64,000 nt of DNA from Pseudomonas tensinigenes (GCF_014268445.2 NZ_CP077089.1:1295501-1359500), one strand, 5' to 3'; positions 1 through 8,202 are shown, counted from the stretch's first letter. Notes: generated by a model not told the origin, from the sequence alone. A program made the numbers and translations.

Positions 1-173
1 ATCAGCGTGACGGGGGAAGTAGACATTTTGTATCTCCGTATTTCGAGTGCGTCACTCCGGGTAGGAATTTCGCCTGACGCAGGGCCGGGGTAGAGGCCTG
101 CGTTTTCAACAAGCAAGGATTATTCCGTTTTTTCACGATTAAACCAGCGACTTTCGTCGCATTTCATCACTTG

Positions 174-207
174 AATCCCATTGGGGCATAAGCGTTAGAA
201 TGGGATC
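174..207. promoter_or_regulatory. Operator-like dyad in the litR-type promoter
   Basis: AATCCCATT (174-182) and AATGGGATC (199-207) form an inverted repeat with eight matching positions, centred about 30 bp before the MerR-family gene. The right arm overlaps a possible -10 (TAGAAT, 196-201); a TTGAAT at 171-176 is a poor-spaced -35 (19 bp). MerR/LitR regulators commonly bind dyads in their own promoters, so an autoregulatory operator is a reasonable inference. Confidence 0.4.
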
Positions 208-220
208 CAATTGAATCGAC

Positions 221-1198
221 ATGGAAGTTGAACGCCATATGCCTGTCATAACGGACGCAAGCCCAGCTACGCAGGCCTCTGTTGCGCTCGAACGCGCTGA
301 TCTGTTCCCGATCCGTGAGGTCGCACGCCTCACCGGTGTAAACCCGGTGACGTTGCGCGCCTGGGAGCGACGCTATGGTTTGATTCAGCCGACACGCACC
401 GAAAGCGGGCATCGGCTCTATTCGATGACCGATATCGAGCGGGTGCGCAGCATCGTCGACTGGATTGATCGCGGTGTCGCCGTGAGCAAAGTCGGCAAGA
501 TCCTCGCCAAGACCGAACCGATGAAAGTGCTGGCGCACATCATCCCCGATGATCTGGTGCAGGCTGATTACCTGCAGTGGCAGGAACAGATTCAGCAGGC
601 GGTCAGCGCATTCGATGATCAGCAACTGGACCGCGTCTATGGCCAGATTTTCTCTTCTTACTCATTGCCGGTGGTGTTTCAGGACATCCTCATGCCGCTG
701 TGGCTGCAATTGTTGCAGCGTCAGGAGGCGTTCGGGCAAACCAGCGAATGGCTGTTTTTCGATGGCTTCCTGCGGGCGCGGGTGTTGCAACGGATCGTCA
801 TGCTGCGTGGCACCCAACCGCGCCGCGTGATCGTCAGCGCGCTGGCCGGGCAATGTCGAGAGCTGGAGTTGCTGGTGGCGGCGCTGTTTCTCAGCGACAG
901 CAATTCCGGTGTTCGCGTGCTGACGACAGGTCAGCCGTTCGATGAGCTGACGTTGGTGTGCGAAAAGATCAAACCTGATGCACTCGTGCTGTTTTCCAAT
1001 CACGCGCCCAGTATCGAGTTGCCTCGGCGTCTGAACCGGTTGGCGTTGAGCCTCGATTGTCAGTTGATGCTGGCGGGCGATGCTTCAGATCTGGCGCAGG
1101 ACAGCCTGGCCGGATCCTCTGTTGCCTGTCTGGGCAATGAAGGGGCGAACATGCGTCAGCGCATGCTGCAGTTTCTGGCCGGGAAGCTGGATACCTGA
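221..1198 (+). CDS. MerR-family regulator, class II LitR-like (B12-independent)
   Basis: Predicted DNA-binding light-response regulator. Residues 29-98 form a MerR helix-turn-helix (FPIREVARLTGV, LRAWERRYG, then a SGHRLYS wing). The C-terminal two thirds has the layout of the CarH/LitR cobalamin-binding region, but where B12-dependent members carry an E/D-x-H motif this protein reads GQCREL (210-215), so the histidine cobalt ligand is absent. That fits class II LitR proteins of Pseudomonas, which work with a short LOV photoreceptor; one lies two genes away. It is convergent with the PilZ-like gene, 3 bp apart. The ATG at 221 has no clear ribosome site; an ATG at 239 follows GGAAG and is a possible alternative start. 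Confidence 0.85.
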   Translation: MEVERHMPVITDASPATQASVALERADLFPIREVARLTGVNPVTLRAWERRYGLIQPTRTESGHRLYSMTDIERVRSIVDWIDRGVAVSKVGKILAKTEPMKVLAHIIPDDLVQADYLQWQEQIQQAVSAFDDQQLDRVYGQIFSSYSLPVVFQDILMPLWLQLLQRQEAFGQTSEWLFFDGFLRARVLQRIVMLRGTQPRRVIVSALAGQCRELELLVAALFLSDSNSGVRVLTTGQPFDELTLVCEKIKPDALVLFSNHAPSIELPRRLNRLALSLDCQLMLAGDASDLAQDSLAGSSVACLGNEGANMRQRMLQFLAGKLDT

Positions 1199-1201
1199 AA
1201 C

Positions 1202-1861
1202 TCAGGTGTGAAGCGCAGGATGGGTGAGGCGATGTTGCTGCAGGATGAACTGACGCAGGCGTTCGGTTTCGTCGGTGTCGGTCTGGCTCAGTTCGTAGGC
1301 ATAGAAACCACTTTCGGTTTCCCGTTCGAAATTGCCACGCAATGAAATCCGCTCGTAACCCGAAGGGCTGAACCACAACGCGAAATGCTTGGGAGGTTTG
1401 GTCTTGTTGCGCACTTCCAGTAGCACACCTTTGTGCGAAACCTCGTGGACCCACAACGTGCCCGGCTGACCTTTGGCGTTCTCCAGGGCTACTGGCTCTT
1501 CGAGAGTCAACCGCCATGGCCGCACCATCGGGCCGTCTTCATAAATGCTCGGTACGCCGAGGCGCAGATGCAGCGCGTGAAACTCGTCCTCCACCAGATG
1601 CAACGGGAAGGTCATCTGCTGATTTTCGAAGTTGGCCTGAATGGTCACTTGCTCGTGAGCGGCCAGGCGCGTGAGCAAATCACGGATCTGCGAACCGCCA
1701 TTAACCAGCAGACTCGACGTCGCATCCCGCACGTTCAGTTGCGGGTTGTGCTGCATGGTCTGGATGAAATCCAGCTCATCCTGAGTGAGGAGGGCGTCGC
1801 GCTGCATGGCTAACTCGAAAGATATAGATACAAAGTCATTGGTGATTGTAGTTAATGACAC
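1202..1861 (-). CDS. PilZ-like protein coupled to the LOV gene
   Basis: A 219-residue cytoplasmic protein of YcgR-like layout. The N-terminal half is a beta-rich YcgR-N-like region, followed by a C-terminal stretch that resembles a PilZ barrel beginning at RPWRLTLEEPVAL (about residue 112). In c-di-GMP-binding PilZ domains one expects RxxxR and D/N-x-S-x-x-G. Here the nearest matches are RPWR and EVSHKGV, so nucleotide binding may be lost or altered. The GTG start directly abuts the stop codon of the LOV gene, implying translational coupling. An internal ATG at 1807 is the alternative start. The PilZ assignment is by pattern only. Confidence 0.6.
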   Translation of the reverse strand: MSLTTITNDFVSISFELAMQRDALLTQDELDFIQTMQHNPQLNVRDATSSLLVNGGSQIRDLLTRLAAHEQVTIQANFENQQMTFPLHLVEDEFHALHLRLGVPSIYEDGPMVRPWRLTLEEPVALENAKGQPGTLWVHEVSHKGVLLEVRNKTKPPKHFALWFSPSGYERISLRGNFERETESGFYAYELSQTDTDETERLRQFILQQHRLTHPALHT

Positions 1862-2338
1862 TTAGTTCGCGATTTTGTTTTGACCGTTTGTCGCTTTCAG
1901 TGCAGCCAATTCTGCTTTGAGGGCAGCGACTTCAGCTTCCAGTTGAACAACGCGCTGTTGCGCCTTGACCTGAACGGTGACGTCCTTCTGCACGCCAACG
2001 AAATATGTTTGCCCGTCTTCGACGTTTTTCACCGTCGAAATCGACAGTTCATTCCAGAACGGCGTACCGTCCTTGCGATAGTTGCGCAGGATTTCCCGGC
2101 ACGAGCCGCCGTTATCCAGCGTTTCGCGAATCAGTTTCAGGCTGTCCTGATCTCGGTCTCCAGACTGCAGAAAGCGGCAGTCCTGATAGAGGATTTCCTC
2201 ACTGGTGTAGCCGGTCAGTCGTTCAAAGGCCGGGTTCACATAGATCAGGATATCGTTCTGTTCACCTTCCTTTTCGGCGACCACGATGCCGTCGTTCGAC
2301 GCGTTGATTACCATTTGCAGCAGGCTGGCGTTGATCAT
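1862..2338 (-). CDS. Short LOV blue-light photoreceptor
   Basis: A 158-residue stand-alone LOV domain. FMN-adduct chemistry is indicated by the motif around Cys54 (YQDCRFLQSGDRDQ), followed by the LOV-typical NYRKDGTPFWNELSI and YFVGVQKDVT strands. The Asp in place of the canonical Asn before Cys is also found in the P. putida short LOV protein PpSB1-LOV, as I recall it. There is no effector domain, only a short N-cap and a C-terminal helical tail (about 128-150) rich in Ala/Leu/Glu that can dimerise as a coiled coil. AAGGA lies about 8 nt before the ATG. Its likely partner is the nearby LitR-like regulator, transcribed toward it from the other side of the PilZ-like gene. Confidence 0.9.
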   Translation of the reverse strand: MINASLLQMVINASNDGIVVAEKEGEQNDILIYVNPAFERLTGYTSEEILYQDCRFLQSGDRDQDSLKLIRETLDNGGSCREILRNYRKDGTPFWNELSISTVKNVEDGQTYFVGVQKDVTVQVKAQQRVVQLEAEVAALKAELAALKATNGQNKIAN

Positions 2339-2491
2339 CTTTGAATCCTTTCAGAGTTGTCAGTGGCTCGCATTCTAGAAGAACCGTAGGCGCTGTCTAC
2401 TGGCCATTACCGCCAATTGAGATCCAATCGCAGCTTTGCGTCGGAGGCTGTTACTATCGCCGCTCTTTTTTTCAGTTTCAGGATCAGATTG

Positions 2492-2947
2492 ATGAAAGTC
2501 GCCATCCTCTCCGGTTCGGTCTACGGCACCGCCGAAGAAGTCGCCCGTCACGCCCAGAACCTGTTGAAAGCCGCGGGCTTTGAAACCTTCTACAACTCGC
2601 GCGCCAGCCTCGCCGACATTCAGACGTTCGGCCCCGAAGCATTGCTCGCAGTGACCTCGACCACCGGCATGGGCGAATTGCCCGACAACCTGCAACCGCT
2701 GTATTCGGCGATTCGCGACCAATTGCCAGCGGCATTGCTCGGTTTGCCGGGCGCAGTGATCGCCTTGGGCGACGCCAGTTATGGCGACACTTTCTGCGGC
2801 GGTGGCGAGCAAATGCGTGAACTGTTCGGCGAGCTGGGTGTGCGCGAAGTGCAAGAGATGCTGCGCATCGACGCCAGCGAAAGCGTCACCCCGGAAACCG
2901 ACGCCGAGCCTTGGCTGGCGCAGTTGATCGAAGCCCTCAAGGACTGA
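2492..2947 (+). CDS. Flavodoxin (short-chain, MioC-like)
   Basis: A 151-residue FMN-binding electron carrier. The phosphate-binding loop SGSVYGTAEEVA is at residues 6-17. The later loops TSTTGMGELPDN (about 56-67) and ALGDASYGDTFCGG (about 92-105) are the other two FMN contacts of flavodoxin folds. The open frame extends 25 codons upstream, but MKVAIL is the usual flavodoxin N-terminus and follows AGGA by 8 nt, so the ATG at 2492 is preferred. The 3' end overlaps the convergent LysR gene by 11 bp. Confidence 0.9.
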   Translation: MKVAILSGSVYGTAEEVARHAQNLLKAAGFETFYNSRASLADIQTFGPEALLAVTSTTGMGELPDNLQPLYSAIRDQLPAALLGLPGAVIALGDASYGDTFCGGGEQMRELFGELGVREVQEMLRIDASESVTPETDAEPWLAQLIEALKD

Positions 2948-3824
2948 TTCCGCGTTCGCGCAACAGCGCCAGCCATGCCTGCGCCGCTCTCGACAGATAG
3001 GCGCCGCGACGCCAGATGAAGGCGATATCCCAACGCAGATAGTCCGGCGCGCGCAAGGTCAGGCGAACCACGCCTGGCCGTACCAGACCGCGCGCGACCA
3101 CGCTGGGCAATAGCACCACGCCTTGCCCGGCGGCGACCAGCGCCGCAAGAAAATCGGCCTGACCGCTGCGTCCGCCTTCCTTCGGCGTGAAGCCCATTTG
3201 CTGGCATGCCTGCAGCAAGCGGTCGTTGAGCACGAAGCTGCGCTGATAGAGCAGAAAGGGCGTCTCGGCCAATTCCTCCAGACCGATCTCACCCCGCTCG
3301 GCCAGTGGATGATCCACCGGCAGCAAGGCGTCGAGTTGTTCATCGCAAAACGGCTGCCAGTCGAATTGCGGATCCTTTGGCAACAGACTGCCGCCCAACT
3401 CCAGTTCACCGCTCAGCACAGCCTGCTCGATATTGCGGCTACCACCCTCGAGCAACTGGATGCTGATATTCGGATAGCGCCGCCGGTATTCCGCAAACAG
3501 TTCGGCGAATAGCGCGTCGCTGCCGAGTAATGGCAGGCCGAGGCGCAGCTCTCCACGTGCCATATGACTGAGGTCGTCCAGCTCCGCGAGCAGTTCGTTG
3601 CGCAAACGCAGCATGCCCTCGGCCCGTTGCAGCACGACGCTGCCAGCGGCGGTCAGGCGCAATTGCGAGCCGAGCCGTTCGAGCAAGGGCGTGCCGAGAC
3701 TCTGCTCCAGTTGTGCGATCTGTTTGCTGACCGCTGACTGGCTGATGTGCAGGGTTTTTGCGGCCTGGGTGAAACCGCCCTGATGCATGACTTCGACGAA
3801 ACTGCGCAGCTGTTTGAATTCCAT
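2937..3824 (-). CDS. LysR-family regulator, CidR-like
   Basis: A 295-residue LysR regulator with an N-terminal winged helix-turn-helix (FTQAAKTLHISQSAVSKQIAQLEQ, about 17-40) and a periplasmic-binding-like effector domain from about residue 90. It is divergent from a cidA/cidB-type pair with 95 bp between the starts, the usual arrangement of cidR, so it probably controls that pair. The family's inducer is typically a carbon-overflow signal, but nothing in this sequence identifies it. The end of the gene overlaps the flavodoxin gene tail to tail by 11 bp. Confidence 0.85.
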   Translation of the reverse strand: MEFKQLRSFVEVMHQGGFTQAAKTLHISQSAVSKQIAQLEQSLGTPLLERLGSQLRLTAAGSVVLQRAEGMLRLRNELLAELDDLSHMARGELRLGLPLLGSDALFAELFAEYRRRYPNISIQLLEGGSRNIEQAVLSGELELGGSLLPKDPQFDWQPFCDEQLDALLPVDHPLAERGEIGLEELAETPFLLYQRSFVLNDRLLQACQQMGFTPKEGGRSGQADFLAALVAAGQGVVLLPSVVARGLVRPGVVRLTLRAPDYLRWDIAFIWRRGAYLSRAAQAWLALLRERGISP

Positions 3825-3919
3825 TGCCTGATTCCATTTTGGAATGGCTTTGAGTCTAACAATTCGCTTCGGCGATGGCAGGGCGCTTCGTAAAATAAGC
3901 GCCTGTCAGGAGCAAAATC

Positions 3920-4306
3920 ATGAACGCCGTCACCCTCAAGCATCTCTCTCGTCTTCTCGCCGAACTCGCCGTATTGCTCGGTCTCTACCTGCTCGGCTGC
4001 CAATTGGCGGCATGGTTGGCGTGGCCAATCCCCGGCGGCGTCATCGGTATGGCGTTGTTGCTGCTGGCATTTGCCTTTGGCTGGGTCAAACCGGCAGCGC
4101 TGCAATTGGGCGCGGGACTGCTGATGGCCGAGATGTTGTTGTTCTTCATCCCGGCGCTGATGAGTCTGCTCGACTACGGCGCGCTGTTGCGCAATGACGG
4201 CTGGCGGATCCTGCTGGTCATCGCTGCCAGCACCTTGATGGTGATGCTGGTGACGGCTTTCACCGTAGAACTGGCCGTGCGCATGAGGCGGTCCCATGAA
4301 GCTTGA
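3920..4306 (+). CDS. CidA/LrgA family membrane protein
   Basis: A 128-residue holin-like inner-membrane protein with four predicted transmembrane helices (about 15-35, 40-58, 66-88, 95-118) and the family signature WPIPGGVIGMALLLL. CidA/LrgA proteins form complexes with their CidB/LrgB partners that affect murein hydrolase activity and metabolite export. CAGGAG sits 7 nt before the ATG. The gene overlaps the downstream lrgB-like gene by 11 bp, so the two are translationally coupled. Confidence 0.9.
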   Translation: MNAVTLKHLSRLLAELAVLLGLYLLGCQLAAWLAWPIPGGVIGMALLLLAFAFGWVKPAALQLGAGLLMAEMLLFFIPALMSLLDYGALLRNDGWRILLVIAASTLMVMLVTAFTVELAVRMRRSHEA

Positions 4307-4982
4307 ATGGATGCCCATGTTCTGGCTGGCCTTCACCCTGTTGGCGTATCTGGTCAGCCGCTGGTTGTATCGGCGCACCGGGCGTTACGTCTTGTCACCG
4401 CTGATTCTGGTGCCAGCGTTGCTGCTGGCGCTCGCCGTGCCCCTGCACACCGCCTATGCCGAATATTCCAGCAACACCCACTGGCTGATGCTGGTGCTCG
4501 GCCCGGTCACCGTGGCTTTCGCCGTGCCGATCTGGCAGCAACGCCGTTTGTTGATGCGGCACTGGTCGGCGCTGCTATTGGGCATGGTTGCCGGCAGTGC
4601 GGCGTCGATCGGCACCTCATTCGGATTGGCCAGGGCGCTGGCGCTCGACAGCTCGGTGACGATGTCACTGGTGCCGCGCTCGATCACCACTCCGTTCGCC
4701 ATGCCGCTGGCGCAGAACCTCGGCGGCGTGCCGGAGTTGACCGCGGTCTTCGTGATGTTCACCGGTGTGTTCGGCGCGATGCTCGGCGGGGTGCTGTTGA
4801 AGTGGCTGCCGTTGCGCAGTGCCTTGGCCCGCGGTGCGCTGTTCGGGGTTGGCGCGCACGGTGCCGGGGTCAGCCGGGCCCATGAAGTGGGCGGGGAAGA
4901 AGGCTCAGTCGCCGGGCTGGTGATGGTCTTGACCGGGTTGCTCAATCTGTTTGCCGCGCCTTTGTTGGCGTCGTTGCTTTGA
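4296..4982 (+). CDS. CidB/LrgB family membrane protein
   Basis: A 228-residue polytopic inner-membrane protein. It carries the LrgB-family core SVTMSLVPRSITTPFAMPLA (about 128-147) and GVGAHGAGVSRAHEVGGEEGSVAGL near the C-terminus. It works with the preceding CidA-like protein, whose gene it overlaps. The divergent LysR gene is the likely regulator. About 130 bp of spacer with no clear features follows before the aldolase gene. Confidence 0.9.
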   Translation: MKLEWMPMFWLAFTLLAYLVSRWLYRRTGRYVLSPLILVPALLLALAVPLHTAYAEYSSNTHWLMLVLGPVTVAFAVPIWQQRRLLMRHWSALLLGMVAGSAASIGTSFGLARALALDSSVTMSLVPRSITTPFAMPLAQNLGGVPELTAVFVMFTGVFGAMLGGVLLKWLPLRSALARGALFGVGAHGAGVSRAHEVGGEEGSVAGLVMVLTGLLNLFAAPLLASLL

Positions 4983-5113
4983 CATGGATCCAGACTGTTT
5001 GCATCGCTGACTCGGTCAGTCATCAAGCTGGCTGCCAATGCAACTACGCGATGCTCTGCGCCTGACTAGACTGGTCGTACGTGCAGAACAATAAGAACGC
5101 AGAGGTGCATACA

Positions 5114-5896
5114 GTGAGCGTAGCCTCCGTCCAATCGTCCCTTAATGTCAAAGACCAGGTCAGTGCTGCGGAATGGCAGACCCGAGTCGATCTCGCCGCT
5201 TGTTATCGTCTGGTCGCGCTGCATGGCTGGGACGATCTGATCTTTACGCATATTTCCGCCAAGGTGCCGGGCACCGAAGATTTCCTGATCAACCCGTTCG
5301 GTCTGATGTTCCATGAGATCACCGCGTCGAGCCTGGTGAAAGTCGATCAGGCCGGCAACAAACTCATGGACAGCCCTTACGAAATCAACCCCGCCGGCTA
5401 TACCATCCACAGCGCCGTGCACGAAGTGCGGCACGATGTGGTTTGCGTGCTGCATACCCACACCGCTTCCGGTGTCGCGGTGTCGGCGCAAAAGCAGGGT
5501 GTGTTGCCGATCAGTCAGCAGTCGCTGTTCGTGCTCTCGAGCCTGGCTTATCACGGCTACGAAGGCGTGGCGCTGAACCACGAAGAGAAAGCGCGCCTGC
5601 AGGCCGACCTTGGCGAGAACAATTTCCTGATGTTGCACAACCACGGTCTGCTGACCTGTGGCGGCACCATCGCCGATACGTTTCTGATGATGTTCACCTT
5701 CCAGCGCGCCTGCGACATCCAGGTCATGGCGCAAACCGGTGGTGCTGAACTCATCGCCATCGAACCGCAAATTCTGGCGGGCGCCAAAGCGATGATCGCC
5801 GGCGTCACCAAAAGTGCTCAAGGCATGGGTGGTGCGCTGGCCTGGCCGGCGTTGCTGCGCAAACTCGATAAACAAGACCCCGGATATAAACTCTAA
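5114..5896 (+). CDS. Class II aldolase/adducin domain protein
   Basis: A 260-residue member of the class II aldolase fold, which uses a divalent metal for retro-aldol, epimerase or decarboxylase chemistry. The metal ligands are visible as LHTHTASG and LHNHGLL, with the substrate-binding INPFGLMFHEITASSLVKVD before them. The GTG at 5114 is preferred because AGAGGTG lies 6 nt upstream; the frame is open to an ATG at 5081. Its TAA overlaps the ATG of the alpha/beta hydrolase by one base, so the two form an operon. The substrate is unknown. Confidence 0.85.
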   Translation: MSVASVQSSLNVKDQVSAAEWQTRVDLAACYRLVALHGWDDLIFTHISAKVPGTEDFLINPFGLMFHEITASSLVKVDQAGNKLMDSPYEINPAGYTIHSAVHEVRHDVVCVLHTHTASGVAVSAQKQGVLPISQQSLFVLSSLAYHGYEGVALNHEEKARLQADLGENNFLMLHNHGLLTCGGTIADTFLMMFTFQRACDIQVMAQTGGAELIAIEPQILAGAKAMIAGVTKSAQGMGGALAWPALLRKLDKQDPGYKL

Positions 5897-6798
5897 TGCC
5901 ACTTGCCGAGATTCCTCTGTGTGTCTGGCGCAAACGCAGCCAGACGTTTGTCTTTCGTGGCCAGCCGATCCGTTACTGGGCGGCGGGGCAGGGTGAGCCA
6001 CTGCTACTGATCCACGGCTTCCCGACCGCCAGTTGGGATTGGCATTACCTCTGGCAACCACTGGCCCAGCGTTATCGGGTGATCGCCTGTGACATGCTCG
6101 GCTTTGGCGATTCGGCCAAACCGATCAATCACACCTACAGTTTGCTTGAGCAGGCGGATTTGCAGCAGGCGTTGCTCGCGCATCTGCAGATCGACCAGCC
6201 GGTGCATGTGCTTGCGCACGATTACGGTGACAGCGTTGCGCAGGAACTGCTCGCCCGGCACTACGAAGACAAGATCGAAGTGGCCAGTTGTGTGTTTCTC
6301 AACGGTGGATTGTTCCCGGAAACCCATCGTCCGGTGTTGATGCAGAAACTGCTGCTCAGCCCGTTGGGCTGGATGATCGGCCGCGCATTCACCCGCGATG
6401 CTCTGGTGAAAAGCTTCCGGCAGATCTTCGGCCCGCAAACGCGGCCGAGCGAAAGCGAGCTGGACGATTTCTGGAGCCTGATCGACAGCAATCGCGGGCC
6501 GCGGATCATGCACAAGTTGATCAGCTACATCCCCGAGCGTCGGGTGCAGCGTGATCGCTGGGTGATGGCGATGCAGCGCGGTGAAATTCCGTTGCGGGTG
6601 ATCGATGGCGAGGTCGATCCGATTTCCGGGGCGCACATGGTCGAGCGTTACCGCGAATTGATTCCCGACGCGGACACGGTGTTGTTGCCGGGCATCGGTC
6701 ACTATCCACAGACCGAGGCGCCAGTGCAGGTGCTCAAGCACTACCTAGCGTTTCGTGAGCGTTTTGTGCTGCCGCCGCGCAAAGTCGCCTGCTCCTGA
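5896..6798 (+). CDS. Alpha/beta hydrolase, MEST (PEG1)-like
   Basis: A 300-residue alpha/beta hydrolase. The oxyanion-side motif LLIHGFPTASWDW is near residue 36. The nucleophile elbow AHDYGDSVAQ gives an Asp nucleophile, as in epoxide hydrolases and haloalkane dehalogenases. The catalytic His is in PGIGHYPQTEAP near 270. Several blocks (HDYGD-VAQELL, NGG-FPETHRP, FGP-TRPSESEL, HYPQ) look very close to vertebrate MEST/PEG1 as I remember it, closer than to ordinary dehalogenases. It is co-transcribed with the aldolase gene. The substrate is unknown. A REP palindrome follows the stop codon immediately. Confidence 0.85.
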   Translation: MPLAEIPLCVWRKRSQTFVFRGQPIRYWAAGQGEPLLLIHGFPTASWDWHYLWQPLAQRYRVIACDMLGFGDSAKPINHTYSLLEQADLQQALLAHLQIDQPVHVLAHDYGDSVAQELLARHYEDKIEVASCVFLNGGLFPETHRPVLMQKLLLSPLGWMIGRAFTRDALVKSFRQIFGPQTRPSESELDDFWSLIDSNRGPRIMHKLISYIPERRVQRDRWVMAMQRGEIPLRVIDGEVDPISGAHMVERYRELIPDADTVLLPGIGHYPQTEAPVQVLKHYLAFRERFVLPPRKVACS

Positions 6799-6800
6799 AA

Positions 6801-6875
6801 ATCAAAAGATCGCAGCCTGCGGCAGCTCCTACACAAATCTAATGTAGGAGCTGCCGCAGGCTGCGATCTTTTGAT
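6801..6875. repeat. REP palindrome pair, type 1 (GATCGCAGCCTGCGGCAGC)
   Basis: Two near-perfect inverted arms of 32 bp (6801-6832 and 6844-6875) separated by 11 bp. The arms end in ATCAAAAGATC/GATCTTTTGAT, so the transcript folds into a long hairpin followed by T-rich sequence. It can act as a terminator for the hydrolase gene. Confidence 0.9.
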
Positions 6876-6988
6876 CTTCACTATCCCCCAACCTTATCGC
6901 ACACCATTCAGCCTCAGCCGTATTCATTGTGACCAAAAGCTGTCTGCCTGAAACTCTGGCTCAATACTGGCCTGCTGGAGTTGCTGCG

Positions 6989-7900
6989 ATGAATGAGTCT
7001 GTGCGTTTCGAAGATAAAGTCGTCATCGTCACCGGAGCCGGTGGTGGCCTCGGACGCGCCCACGCATTGTTGTTTGCCAAGCAGGGTGCCAGGGTGTTGG
7101 TTAATGATCTCGGCGGCTCGACGCAGGGCGAAGGCGCCAACGCCTCCGCCGCCGACCGCGTAGTGGCGGAAATCCGCGAGGCCGGCGGCATTGCCGAAGC
7201 CAACCACGACTCGGTCACCGACGGCGACAAACTGGTGCAGAACGCTCTCGATGCCTTCGGCCGTGTCGACGTCGTCGTCAACAACGCCGGGATCCTGCGC
7301 GACAAGACTTTCCACAAAATGGACGATGCCGACTGGGATCTGGTTTACCGCGTCCACGTCGAAGGTGCCTACAAAGTCACCCGCGCCGCGTGGCCGCACC
7401 TGCGCGAGCAAAACTACGGCCGGGTGATCTTCACCGCCTCGACCTCAGGCATCTACGGCAACTTCGGCCAGTCCAACTACGGCATGGCCAAACTGGGCCT
7501 CTACGGCCTGACCCGCACGCTGGCCATCGAAGGCCGCAAGAACAACATTCTCGTCAATGCCATCGCGCCAACCGGCGGCACGCGCATGACCGAAGGCTTG
7601 ATCCCGCCGCAAGTGTTCGAGCAACTGAAACCGGAACTGGTCAGTCCGTTGGTGGTGTATCTGGCCAGTGAACAATGCCAGGAAACGTCCGGGTTGTTCG
7701 AAGTAGGTGGCGGCTGGATGGGCAAGGTGCGTTGGGAACGCAGCCTCGGTGCCGGCTTCGACCCTCGCGAAGGGTTCTCGCCGGAAGATGTCGCGGCGCA
7801 CTGGCAGCAGATTTGTGATTTCGAAGGGGCGGCGCATCCGAAGGACAACATTGAGGCGCTGAAAGAGATGATGGCGAATTTGCAGAAGTATTCGCTTTAA
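6989..7900 (+). CDS. SDR oxidoreductase, MFE-2 (3R-hydroxyacyl-CoA dehydrogenase) type
   Basis: A 303-residue NAD(P)-dependent short-chain dehydrogenase. The cofactor loop is TGAGGGLGRAHALLFA, followed by VNDLGGS, a dinucleotide-binding pattern typical of peroxisomal multifunctional enzyme type 2 dehydrogenases. NNAGILRD and the catalytic Ser/Tyr/Lys (STSGIYGNFGQSNYGMAKLG) are present. An extended C-terminal tail after the Rossmann domain also fits that subfamily. The frame opens 20 codons earlier, but the ATG at 6989 has GGAG 8 nt upstream. Members act on (3R)-hydroxyacyl-CoA; the physiological substrate here is not evident. Confidence 0.85.
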   Translation: MNESVRFEDKVVIVTGAGGGLGRAHALLFAKQGARVLVNDLGGSTQGEGANASAADRVVAEIREAGGIAEANHDSVTDGDKLVQNALDAFGRVDVVVNNAGILRDKTFHKMDDADWDLVYRVHVEGAYKVTRAAWPHLREQNYGRVIFTASTSGIYGNFGQSNYGMAKLGLYGLTRTLAIEGRKNNILVNAIAPTGGTRMTEGLIPPQVFEQLKPELVSPLVVYLASEQCQETSGLFEVGGGWMGKVRWERSLGAGFDPREGFSPEDVAAHWQQICDFEGAAHPKDNIEALKEMMANLQKYSL

Positions 7901-7906
7901 GGGGTG

Positions 7907-7934
7907 AGGCCACCAAGCTTGGGCTTGGTGGCCT
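7907..7934. terminator. Hairpin between convergent SDR and immunity genes
   Basis: A perfect 12-bp stem (AGGCCACCAAGC / GCTTGGTGGCCT) with a 4-nt loop lies 7 bp after the SDR stop. There is no strong T-tract on either side, so it is a probable rather than a certain terminator. Confidence 0.6.
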
Positions 7935-7944
7935 GCATTGCTAC

Positions 7945-8202
7945 TTAAGAATACGTGTTGTCAGTCATAAACCTAGGCGCTCGCCAGTTAGGCCCTTTGA
8001 CGGCAACTGGTCCGCTGCCATTGGCCAAAACGCCTTGCTCGAAGAGTCGTGCATAGGTTTCAAGAAGTTCGCCGCTTGCAATAACTTCGTACCTGTAGCG
8101 CCCAAACATTCTGTCTAGGGAAGGGATGGCGGAGCCGAGTGCGAACACGGTTAGTACATCTTCTACAGATTCATTTTTTACTATTTGCTCGACGATGCTC
8201 AT
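7945..8202 (-). CDS. Putative bacteriocin immunity protein
   Basis: An 85-residue soluble, acidic-leaning protein with no recognised motif. Its ATG overlaps the stop codon of the large S-type bacteriocin gene (ATGA overlap), the standard place for the cognate immunity gene, and it is the last gene of the pair. The role is inferred from position and size only. The C-terminus (GPNWRAPRFMTDNTYS) looks unstructured. I could not place it in the known DNase, tRNase or pore-forming immunity families. Confidence 0.7.
   Translation of the reverse strand: MSIVEQIVKNESVEDVLTVFALGSAIPSLDRMFGRYRYEVIASGELLETYARLFEQGVLANGSGPVAVKGPNWRAPRFMTDNTYS

Noticed and set aside
2417..2491. 25-residue N-terminal extension of the flavodoxin
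   Set aside because: Flavodoxins start directly with the first beta strand (MKVAIL), and the AGGA site fits the internal ATG.
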